Position numbers and translations under genes: made by a program | Notes under the pieces: model-generated | The model's database searches: none | Seen by the model: the letters and a program-made list of their open reading frames with translations, nothing else | Told to the model about the DNA's origin: nothing | Source: Glandiceps talaboti | Taxonomy: Eukaryota; Hemichordata; Enteropneusta; Spengelidae | DNA: 64,000 bases | NCBI RefSeq assembly: GCF_964340395.1 | Contig: NC_135549.1 | Location: 22,687,342 to 22,751,341 of the forward strand | Direction of reading: 5' to 3' | Shown: positions 1 through 9,890 of the stretch, in pieces | Layout of the letters: every line of letters begins with the position of its first letter | Numbering within the stretch: the stretch's first letter is position 1

Positions 1-1897
1 CGACGAAAAGCAGAAAAAAATAGGAAAAAAAGAAAGAGAGAATAAAAGCCGATTGTTTGCACAAGGATTATAGATAGCTAAGATTTATTGCCAGACTAAT
101 GATATAAACAAAAGATGTACCATCATTGATTTACATTATGCTAAAAAACACTTGAAAAAACATAGACAGAGAATGACAAGAACAGATATTATATTGAGAT
201 TCATTTGTTGTTTACCTTAATAAATATATTCAAGAAATGAAATTGAAAACCAGGAGTATGTAATGTGATAGAGGAAAAGCTCACACAACTGTTTTGAATG
301 TGTACACAGGTTCTAAATGCCCTGCCCTGGTTTGAGAAAGATGATAGACTGACGTTTTCCTGACGATATTAGCATGTGGTGAAAACCACTCTGTACAAGA
401 TATCACTTGTAAATGACACTCATCAGTGACAGCAACCCTACCTAGGCATGCAGATCTGTGTTTTTATGTGTCTCTTTAAATGCATAAATCTTTTATTCCC
501 AAAATCCGTTTAGTGGAAACTAAGAGGCAATTACCCTTCCCCACCCCCACCGTACAAGTTGTATGCCTTGACCATCCATAACTGTATAATATGTTGCACA
601 CTATTCCATGTTTCAGTTCCCCCAGTCACATTTTTTGTGTATGTGTTAACAGCTAGAATTGTATCATAATTCCTTTTCTCACTTCATTTTTTATGTAATG
701 CTGTCACAGCTCTTAGAATTTTTATTGTACATAGTATATCCTTCCCCAGGAGATTTCCAAGGTTAGTTTCCGCAAGCCAGTTTAAAAAAAAGAAGAAGTG
801 AATTGAATCACAATTAGCATGACAAATGTGTTCAAAGAAAGATTACAAATGCAGTAATTGTGAGAAGAGTGGAGAAAACCAATGAACATACAGTATTATG
901 AATTCCCTATCATATCATGAATCTATCAATCAGTCATAGATCTGACACAGTTATTAAACATTACCATAGCAACCATGTAAAATAAACAAATGATATTCGC
1001 ATTGATTAATGTCCAAGTTCACCTTCAGATCTCTACGCTGTGTACTGTAATTAATTCATGTGAACAGTTCCTTTACAAATTTAAAAAAAAAAATTTTCTG
1101 TCTCCAAAGCAATTTATTTTTTTAGATATCTTCATTTTCAGTTCTACACTCTTTTTATGAATATGTTGTTATTTTTTAAATCCGATTTTTTTATTCCTTA
1201 ATTTCAATATTTCTGTTGCTTTCCTATATCATACACATGTATTTGTATTCATGTTTATATTGTTTGGTTTATTTTTGTACCATTTCTTCCAATTGTATAT
1301 TTTATTTTTATTTTAAAACTGAAACTTTACAAAATGGAACAAATCCATAACTTTATGTTGGAACACTCATTTAAGTATTTAAACCTCGATGTCTGCATCC
1401 CACAGTTTAGGATAAGTATCAGTGTCATCTTATGACTGTAGCCGTAAGGATTATATAGAATCATTCTTTCATTCAGGATCAACCTTTTCTAACGTTCGAT
1501 CTGCCAGACAACTGTTTTTTGACACCCAGCTTTCAATCCTAAATTCAACATCAGCCTTCAAGTAACTTTCTTTCTTTTTTTTGGCCGATACGTGAACAGA
1601 TCTACCCACATTCCCCCAAGTAATAAAGTGTTTCCCTACTCAAAATAATGGTCAAAGGTATGGAAAGTCAAATTTGATGATTTTTTTAAAGCGTGCATGC
1701 TTATACTAAAGCCCAGACACTTGTAGTTCTATCACAGGCTAGTGCTAAACAACATTGTCTGGCCCGATAGCCCAGTCTCTGGGCTAATAATAGTTGTCCT
1801 AAACTGTGGTGTACACTATGTTGTCTTTTCCTTTGTACTTTCTAATAATGTAACTTTTCTTACAAACTTAACATATTGTAAATGTTTGTTTTTGTAG
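1..1897 (+). other. CAMK1: Upstream intron of the CaMKI-like gene (3' part)
   Basis: AT-rich DNA with no supportable exon. It ends in a T-rich tract and the acceptor AG at 1896-1897. The first coding exon, with the start codon and first part of the glycine-rich loop, is not here, so it must lie to the left of the window. The only structure noted is a small hairpin at 1768-1786 (TAGCCCAG, 3-nt loop, CTGGGCTA). Confidence 0.6.
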
Positions 1898-1968
1898 GGG
1901 TGCCTTTTCAGAGGTAGTACTTGCACAAGACAAAGCCAGTGGAAAGATGTGGGCTTGCAAGTGTATAG
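1898..1968 (+). CDS. CAMK1: CaMKI-like kinase, internal exon a (glycine-rich loop to beta3 lysine)
   Basis: Partial gene for a Ca2+/calmodulin-dependent protein kinase of the CaMKI family, a cytosolic or nuclear Ser/Thr kinase activated by Ca2+/calmodulin and CaMKK. The exon is 71 nt, with acceptor AG at 1896-1897 and donor GTAAGTA from 1969. Base 1898 completes a codon begun upstream (phase 2). From 1899 the frame reads GAFSEVVLAQDKASGK and continues MWACKCI. GAFSEVV is the end of the GxGxxSxV nucleotide-binding loop. The lysine of WACK is the ATP-anchoring beta3 lysine. CaMKI proteins have GAFSEVVLA and KCI at these places (family knowledge). The last base, G1968, joins exon b to make Asp. 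The Trp before the ACK motif is unusual, as Val, Leu or Phe is commoner there. A related CaMK is possible, but GAFSEV with KCI favours CaMKI. The symbol is meant at family level only. Confidence 0.9.
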
Positions 1969-4341
1969 GTAAGTACCAGTGTAACACCCTATACGATAAC
2001 TTAACAGTGACACCAACCAACAAGAGAGCAATCTTGCAGTGTTGACTTTCAAAAAGGGAACAAAAAAACCAAAACGTGTTGGGTTTAACTGGGTGGTTCA
2101 TTGATATTCCACCCAGTTCAATTATTAAAGTGGTTAGACAGTTATTAAAATCTCCAGACTGACTTGTAACATTGACTAGTGAACTCCTAAAGTTGTTGTA
2201 TAAGCTGTGTTGATGCATGAGTGAGTTCCTGAGTACTCTACTTCTGAAAGAGGTAACAAGTCCCTGATTAATAGTTGAAATGACATGGTGACAATGAGTG
2301 CATTATCCTCCCAGTAAGTTTATAAAAAAGAAGAAAGGTGCAGGTATATGCCATGAGTACGCACAAAGTGTCCTTTCCACTAATAAATCATAGCAGCTTT
2401 TTATATTCAGTGCATTTATTGAATTAATTTGAAATGTGTGATCATAAACATTATAATTACTCTATTATTAACTTTGATTGGACCATTCCTAAATATATCA
2501 TTGTAAACTACTGTACAACCTCAGACCAGTACCCAATCCAGTTAGTCACAGCACACTGGCTTGGTCTGCTACCAAAGCAGTGCACATATACATGTACCAG
2601 CAGCTTGCCTCCTACCAATTATACCAGTTATTTACAATTAGGGGGAAACACAGATATGATGGTTGAATTTATGACATGTAGGTGTAGGTAGCACCAGTAT
2701 AGACAATGTACTGACTCAGGTAGTTTATTTATGATACCATAGCATACACCAACACCTTTGAAACAAATACTTGTCACCCTGTCTGGCTGTCGGGGAGTGA
2801 ATTTTGTAATCTCTTGGTCCTTGGATTGTCACCTATGTGTAGCTATGTCCTGTAAAGAGCAGGTTGTATAATAAATCATCTCCATGCTTGACTGCTTCCT
2901 ACTTTTAAGTATGTACTTGGACATTGGTAGAGTAGTCAAGCGTGCAAAGTTTCTGGTGATCACACCACCCTAGTAAAACATAATTTGTCTATTGATTTCA
3001 AACATGTACTGTAAACATTGAAATTTTCCCTAAAGAAATATTTTCGCTTATTTCGTGGAAAAACAAAAATGTGAACATAAGTAGTGACTAAAAATTGCCC
3101 ACTTGTACATGAACACAATGTACCAGTCTCTGAGTCTGGTAATTTAGTCAAAATCAGTCTTTGAAAACTAGCTGAATGCTGTAAAATCGTCAAATTTTCT
3201 AGTAGCGAAAATGTCAAGGTTTACACTGTAGTTTGTTTTCCCTAAATGCTTCCCCAAATTTGTGATGTTCAGCTAGGGTATGCTTGATACCACTGAGTCT
3301 CTCTCTCTATCAATGTTAAGTAATTGGTATGTTTAGCATTTTAGGGTAGGGATAGTTTGTTTACCCAAACAAGGACTGGTTCAAAGGAAATTAGTGCAAT
3401 TCTAGACTATATAGAGGTACTGTGGTGGAACCAAAATAACGATACGATGACTAACTACCTACCTAAAACTAAGATTTGGGTTTTTTTGTGAGGGATCAGA
3501 GAAATACAGCCTCACAAGAAATTATTGTGAGTCACTGATCTATCAAATTGGCTCAGAGGGCACACTGCTGTACATGTACCTTTGGTTTGGTGAAGCATTC
3601 ACTTCATACATGCATGGATAGAATAGCTTATACACATTCCATCCAAGCAGCTCAGTGCAATGTTCTGTGACAGTACACATGCGAGTCATGTAAAAATAAA
3701 AAGAAGTTTTACCAACCTCTGTTAAAAGTTGTTGTTGGTAATATATCATAATATTCAAATTTATTAGTGTACAATTTATGACAAGTAATCCTTAAAAAAA
3801 TGTTGTGTAATGTCCAAGACATTTAGGATCAACACATGAGAATCTTAAATCAGTATTTTATATCAGCCCATGCTAGTTCATAAATTGTTGTCTTTTGTTA
3901 ATGTAGCATGTAAAAATACCGTGCATACTAAGACGGGTTTGTATGTAGGACACCAGTCAGCCTACTTTGACCAGCTTTGGTGCGATATTAAGGGACTTTC
4001 TGCAGTTCTTCTTCACGTCAACTCAAAAGGGGCATAAAATGTATTTTTAGATTTAGTGTTTGTTAGCAGAATAAGGGTATCATGTAGAAAAACACAGATG
4101 GCTTATGGTAGTCCATAAAACTCAACAACTTGTTCTTGTATCTTATCTTTGCTTTTTACATTTAATGGATGGGTGGGTAGGTTGTACATGTATCAGCTAA
4201 GGCAAGGAAGAAGTTCGATTTTTATAAAGGGAACATTTTTTGTTGTTAGGTAAACTGTGCATGCATGTATGCAGAAACCATTGATGCATTGATTTGCCAT
4301 TGTACCAACAGGTTAATTTGTTAAATCTTGTCCAATTCTAG
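1969..4341 (+). other. CAMK1: Intron between exons a and b
   Basis: A 2373-bp intron with donor GTAAGTA at 1969 and acceptor TTCTAG ending at 4341. It is AT-rich and unremarkable. Short ORFs of 60-116 codons on both strands show no recognisable protein. I see no dispersed repeat in it. Confidence 0.8.
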
Positions 4342-4405
4342 ATAAAAAATCACTTGGAAGGAAAGGTGAAGAAACACTTGAAAATGAAGTTGCTGTCCTT
4401 AGAAA
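4342..4405 (+). CDS. CAMK1: CaMKI-like kinase, internal exon b (beta3-alphaC)
   Basis: A 64-nt exon with acceptor AG at 4340-4341 and donor GTAAGTA from 4406. With G1968 the first codon is GAT (Asp). The exon then reads KKSLGRKGEETLENEVAVLR, and its last two bases (AA) join exon c to give Lys. The segment matches the CaMKI linker and helix alphaC, where 'KK.L.GKE..(M/L)ENE(I/V)AVLRK' is typical (family knowledge). The first Glu of ENEV is the likely alphaC glutamate that salt-bridges to the beta3 lysine of exon a. The reading frame stays open across both splice junctions, which strongly supports the exon. No start or stop is expected here. Confidence 0.92.
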
Positions 4406-6131
4406 GTAAGTACTAGTTTGCTTGGAGTTGGTCACATGTTTAAAGAGCAAATGTTATGTTTTAGGATGAAAATGTCAAAATCTTCTGATGCTTTTGGTTT
4501 AACTCTGCATGATCTTGATACTTGAATATATTTTTCTGAAAAAACTTACAAGCAGTCGACATATAAATTTTACACAAATTTTTTTTTTTTTTTATAAATT
4601 TGAAATACACAATGATATTTGAGTACTCTTTGTTATTTGGAAAAATAGAGGGTTGCATGAACCACTTTTGAGTGGATTACCCCCTAGGTAAAAAACTCTT
4701 GACCTATCTATGTCTATACTAGTACATGTACCCTGACTTGAAATGTTAAACTTTCATGTCATTGTGGATACTGTACACTAAGTCATATGACTCCCACCAT
4801 GGTTGCTTCGTAGCAGGACATGAAAACTTGACATACCAATTCAGTGCTGCATAGACAACCCCAATACCTTTGGGTTCCCCCCAGGTCAAAAAAATCATGA
4901 CTTTCATGTTCATGCTGTGCAGTCTTCATACTCCAGTGCCTTGCTTATTACTTTAGAACAGTATGATTGCATTACACAGATGACACCACAAATGTAATGA
5001 TATACAAGTGCTATGTGCTATATAATACTCTGCTAAGATTTTTACAGTGAAACCAGGACATGAAACACTTTCAGTTTTTTTTTCCTTCGTTTTATCACAT
5101 GTAGATATCAGTTACAATGTTTCTTGTTTATCATTATCTGTATGAACTATTGTTATGTTTCTTTATCTTTGGGGGTTTGAAGTTACTAGTAAGTGTGTTT
5201 GGTGATCAGATATAGGCAAGTTAACATTTCTGCCACAATTTTTAATTGATTGAGAAATACATAGGAAGGCAGTCAGAGAAATACATGTAGGCAGCCAGAG
5301 AAATACATAGGAAGGCAGTCAGAGAAATCCATGTACAAGAATGCAGAGAAATCCATGTAGGAAGGCAGTCAGAGAAATACATAGGAAGGCAGCCAGAGAA
5401 ATACATGTAGGCAGCCAGAGAAATACACAGGAAGGCAGTCAGAGAAATCCATGTACAAGAAGGCAGAGAAATCCATGTAGGAAGGCAGTCAGAGAAATAC
5501 ATAGGAAGGCAGCCAGAGAAATACATGTAGGAAGGCAGCCAGAGAAATACATGTGGGAAGGCAATCAGAGAAATACATGTAGGAAGGCAGCCAGAGAAAT
5601 ACATGTAGGAAGGCAGCCAGAGAAATACATGTAGGAAGGCAGTCAGAGAAATCCATGTAGGAAGGCAGTCAGAGAAATAAACAATTGAGATAAAGAGAAT
5701 GGAGCAGCTGTGATCAGCTGAGAAGTGTTAGAGTAATAATTTATATAAATATGTTAGTTTATAGAAGAAAATTTAATTTGTGGCAATTACAGTATTACAA
5801 GAGTTTTTAATGTTATTGCACATGAAAGTTACATAACTAAATATTTGTATTTTTTTTTGTGGGAGGAGGAAGGGGGAGGGCTTATATTTTACTGGAGTAA
5901 TTCTTCAAAAGCAGCTTGTCAAATTATGCTGTTACAGTGGTGTGTAGTACGTAGTAGATATACATGTACATGTAGTTAATATGTGATTTTATGATTTATT
6001 GATCTTTTTTGCTAGGTGAAGATTTTTGAAATTTTTATGAAAGTTAGTGCGTTAGTGGCCAAGATATGGCACTTACAGTCATCGATGTTTTACACTGTTT
6101 GATGGTTTGTTGTATTTATTTATTGTCACAG
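4406..6131 (+). other. CAMK1: Intron between exons b and c
   Basis: A 1726-bp intron with donor GTAAGTA and an acceptor ending CACAG at 6131. It contains the minisatellite at 5252-5679. A T-run lies at about 4580-4593. The rest is AT-rich with no other feature that I can support. Confidence 0.8.
5252..5679 (+). repeat. Minisatellite, 22-26 bp unit with a 120-bp higher-order repeat
   Basis: Tandem copies of a unit near AGAGAAATACATGTAGGAAG followed by GCAGYC, with shortened variants. The 120 bases from 5281 to 5400 recur at 5401-5520 with only two differences, so a multi-unit block was amplified recently. Apparent ORFs on both strands (for example the CISL/YFSGCLP-type peptide repeats) are readings of this array and not genes. 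Confidence 0.95.
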
Positions 6132-6206
6132 GTGTAACCACCCCAACATTGTCCGACTACATGATATTCATGAGAACAAATCAACAGTGTTTCTGGTGAT
6201 GGAGCT
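6132..6206 (+). CDS. CAMK1: CaMKI-like kinase, internal exon c (alphaC-beta4 loop to beta5)
   Basis: A 75-nt exon with acceptor CACAG ending at 6131 and donor GTAAGTA from 6207. The first base completes Lys with exon b. The frame then reads CNHPNIVRLHDIHENKST and VFLVMEL, with the final Leu codon split after two bases. HPNIV is the conserved alphaC-beta4 motif of CaMK-group kinases. 'DI.E' followed by 'LVMEL' matches CaMKI, where 'LDDIYE...LYLIMQL' leads into the hinge and VSGGELFDRI (family knowledge). The next exon should begin with one base and then V-S-G-G-E-L-F. I searched the rest of the window for that and for the HRDLKPEN and DFGLSK motifs and found nothing convincing. Together the three exons give about 70 residues of roughly 350-380 expected. 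Confidence 0.92.
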
Positions 6207-6386
6207 GTAAGTACACAATAGTTTAAAATTACATAAGGAGAATTCATAAAAAAAAAAAGCTTGTGTGTGTCAAAATTTTGAGATTTCATTACTTTCGATG
6301 TATATGTCTAAATGTATCTGCTGCAAGTGAAAGTGCCCAAATTATGGTGTAGTCATATTTAATAAGTATACGTGTATTGTTAAAGG

Positions 6387-6480
6387 TAGTCTGGAATCCA
6401 TGCAAATGGGGGTTTTGAATTCTTTATTTCTCCAGGGAAATCAAAATACAAAAATCCCCATTCACCTGGATTCTAGCCTA
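6387..6480. mobile_element. Small foldback element, copy 1 (94 bp)
   Basis: Imperfect inverted repeat. The left end TAGTCTGGAATCCATG pairs with the right end ...CCTGGATTCTAGCCTA, and a second layer pairs GGGGGTTTTGAATTC with the AAAATCCCC side. It is related to the copy at 7013-7093. Size and structure fit a MITE-like hairpin. No target duplication is clear. Confidence 0.6.
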
Positions 6481-6650
6481 TGTTAAAGGGAGAATGGTCT
6501 TATATTTGCTATGATCCCAGTAGAAGCGCGTCTGGTACCGCCAACCTGTGAGTCGCATCCTCTGTACCATCTTTGCAGATCTGGCAATTGAAGGCAGTGC
6601 TACAAATACCAAGATCTCAAACTTGCGTTTCTGGATGCGTGTCTGTTTCA
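6478..6650 (-). other. GC- and CpG-richer block, open on both strands, unidentified
   Basis: Between about 6520 and 6650 the sequence is richer in G+C than the rest of the intron and holds about seven CpGs (for example AGCGCGTC, GTCGCATC). On the minus strand a 57-codon frame runs from 6648 down to a stop at 6478-6480. It reads with many Arg and Lys residues (segments RKFEILVFVALP and MVQRMRLTGWRY). The plus strand is also open from about 6552. I do not recognise either peptide. It may be a remnant of a coding transposon or of an exon. Confidence 0.3.
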
Positions 6651-7012
6651 GTGTCTGTTTTGTTTCCCATTTTATTTAATTTTGTTTCATATTTGCTCTT
6701 TCTTTTGATGTTGTTTTTGATTGTCACTGTGTCTTGGCATTACTAGTGGATATTATGAAAGTATAAGTTGTACGGTATGGAATGTGAAATGTTGGAAATA
6801 GTCATGAATTGAAAGAAAGGAAAGGAAATGTACATGGATTCAGAAACAGACTTATACCATGTGGTGTCTGAATTTAGTGTTGCACTGATTATAATGAAGT
6901 TGTTCAAGATTCTGAAGAAAAAAATCGTTTGGTGTAGTCATTTGTTCATTATATAACATGTACATGTATGCTATTGGAAAAAGTGAAATGTTCACAATAG
7001 CAAGTCATCCGT

Positions 7013-7093
7013 TAGCCTAGAATCCAGACAATTTTCAATTTTGATTTGGGAAATAATGAATTCAAAACCCCCAACCACATGGATTCCAGGCTA
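7013..7093. mobile_element. Small foldback element, copy 2 (81 bp)
   Basis: Begins TAGCCTAGAATCCAG and ends GGATTCCAGGCTA, with GAATTCAAAACCCCC on the right side. It is the same family as 6387-6480, in the other internal orientation. Confidence 0.6.
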
Positions 7094-7640
7094 GTTATCC
7101 TTATAACGAACAAGTGACTATAACAAACCTGTTTTTGAACAACTTGTATATGTGTGATGTATAAAACATGGCTATTATATACTAGTACATACATTTACTG
7201 TATTGTGTTATTGGTGAAAACATCCTTATGTCAAGAACGACAATATGACACGGCAAGGTAAGCATGAGATCATTACCTGTCATTAGTTGATCCAGAATGA
7301 TTCCCTGGATACATCCTGTACTGCCTATATCTGACTTCTCATTCAAAATGTTGACCTTAAACCTACATCTCTGTGTCTGACTAATTGTCCCTTGAGATAG
7401 GTAATACTTCATGTCCTTGTCAATAGATGTCCATTCTAAGTTTCATTTCCCATCACAGGTACAAAATAAACTATGTAGTTACATTCCCCTCAGACACCAT
7501 TAGTGTATTCGTAAACAATGATGTAGCAACAAAGGTAGAATTTTTTTAGTGGCCTCTAAAACTGTAAAAAAAAAGAAAAAAAGACTCTTGTGCATGTTAT
7601 TGTTAATACTAGATAGTGCAATTGTATGTTTCAAGATGGC

Positions 7641-8037
7641 TAAGGCCTAAATAAAAAAATTGCTTGGTTTGGGTTTATACCCGACCCCACCAACTTTTTC
7701 ATGCTGACCCTAAACTTTTTTTTACGTAATTGAGAAGAGAAAAAATAAAATTGTGAAAATTGTGAAGTCTCACAAGAAATAGTGGATGCAGAAACTGACA
7801 TCAACTTAAAAAGACAATGTAGAACTGTTCTTCCAATCTGTAATGACTGTAGTACACATCTGATGACAAGAAACAAATAACACAGAGGTCATATGGAAAA
7901 TAACAGAAAACATAACTACTTGAACTAGACACTTGCATATGAATGTATAAAAATTAAAACAAACAAAAATCTACCTACCCCACCTATTCTAAAAGTGAGC
8001 GTAGTCAGAACCACATAATTTTTTTTGTTAGCCCTAA
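7641..8037. mobile_element. Terminal-inverted-repeat element, GGTT family, copy 1 (about 400 bp)
   Basis: The left end (TAAGGCCTAAATAAAAAAAT ... TTGGTTTGGG) is an imperfect inverted match of the right end (...CAGAACCACATAATTTTTTTT and GTTAGCCCTAAG). The body is shared at high similarity with 24862-25245, including CCGACCCCACC, GACCCTAAACTTTTTTT, ATCAACTTAAAAAGA and CTACCTACCCCACCTATT. It has no coding capacity, so it is probably a non-autonomous DNA transposon. Confidence 0.8.
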
Positions 8038-9419
8038 GTGACTTCTAAACATACATGTTATACTGTTAACTGCATGACTGTATAGAAAGCTATAACGTAT
8101 TAAATCTAGATCGATGCCTTTGGGTGATTGTGATGTTCACCAGAACATAGTGATTATGTATAATAGACTACATGTAGCAAACTCTTCTATCTGCTCTATT
8201 CCTTGTATGTTATTGATATCATTAGGATTTAAATTTATTCAGTTTACTAGAGTTTGACTCTGTCTACCTTATTGATAGATACCCTCACCAGTCATGGCTT
8301 TCTGTGTTATTTAACAGAACAGTTGAAATTAAAGAATACAACATTAACATGTTTTGTTGTGTTTTCATAATTTATGAAATCAGCTTATGGCAGATACATG
8401 TATAGCGGTTTTAAATTACTTCTTGTTCATCATTTTTTGTGTGATATTAAACCATCTAGAAGAAATACACCAAGACAGATTCATCGTCTGTCAGTGCATC
8501 TGTCCGAGTTTAGTCACTTTAATAGCATATGGTTTATTGTCACTTCTGTGTAAGGTTAGCATTTGGGGTCGCCAACATAAAGGTTTGTTATCCCCTACCA
8601 AATGCTATAAGTAATGACTCCTATCTCATTTTATCATCTGCTAGTTTATAGGGAGTGAATTTAAGACATTAAACAAATTAAGAGACAAATAAAACAGAAA
8701 GGGCAAACATTTCAAAAAGTAAATAAATGTCAAGGTAAATAACGAAGCTTAGTTCAATCATCATGCACTCAAATACAAAAGTGAAATAAAAAATTGAAGA
8801 AATTACAAAAAAAATTGCAAAAATTAATTCTGGTAGACTGAAAAATTAGGAGGAATGTTGTAAAGCGAGGACAAGGTGAGGTAGATGTTTTTCTGAATAA
8901 TTAAAAAATACATTTGATATATTTGTAATTCTGCCAGACTAATTTATTGTACCTGTGTATAAAGGTGTTGAAATTATGCAAGGAATTTTTATATCGGTAA
9001 TGGATAGTTAATATTTAGACATGGAATGTTGACTGCAAATATGAATTTAATGTAGAAATGATTAATGTAAATAATGTTATTCAATTGCTAAACCACACTG
9101 AATAGTTATATGAATGTTGTTGTTATGCTAATATAACAGATATTTAGAAGGCCAGTAGTTGGATATCAACAGAAATATTATGAACACAGTTTTGTGAGAC
9201 TTGACAGCAAGAATGATAAAACTCTCAAGGTCTGCAGTAGACAATTAATCGTTTCAAATTTGCCAGTCCATAGTAACTGTATATTGTTGTCTACATGGTT
9301 CTTGGAATTATAAATAATGGTATATTTTTATTTACAATGAACACAGTGTACAAGAAATAAGTGGTTGTAGACTCAAAATAAGTACATGTACAGATTTTAA
9401 ATTAATCAAATGATTATTT
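8038..9419 (+). other. Quiet intronic stretch
   Basis: AT-rich DNA. I see no exon, repeat family or RNA gene. The ORF at 8387-8614 looks random. Confidence 0.6.
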
Positions 9420-9890
9420 CTACATTATCTCCATAGTTTGCTACATCATTCATATATTATTCATACATTTATTTCTACAATAACATTATTCCTTCATATG
9501 TGTACATTATGTCTGGATTTGACATTTATTTATTGCTACTTAATTTCTACATTATCCCTACATTTATTTCTACATTATTCCTACTTAATTTCTACATTAT
9601 CTCTACATTTATTTCTACATTATGTCTACATTATTCATAATTTAATTTCTACATTATCCCTACATTTATTTCTACATACATTAGGTCTACAATATTCCTA
9701 CTTAATTTCTGCATTATCCCTACATTTATTGCTACAATATGTCTACATAATTCCTACTTAATTTCTACATTATCCCTACATAAATTTCTACATTGTCTAA
9801 GTTATTCATATATTATTTTTACATTTATTTCTACATTATTTCTACATCATTCCTTCGTTAGTCCTATATTATTCCTACATTACTTGTATT
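9420..9890 (+). repeat. Degenerate CTACATT tandem array
   Basis: Built on an 11-12 bp motif close to TTCTACATTATY. Larger units recur with CTACTTAATTTCTACATTAT near 9536, 9581, 9698 and 9754, giving spacings of 45 and 56 bp. The translated ORF with LHLFLHYSYL repeats is a by-product. Confidence 0.9.

Noticed and set aside
5242-5634. Plus- and minus-strand ORFs of about 100-120 codons
   Set aside because: They are frames through the 22-26 bp minisatellite.
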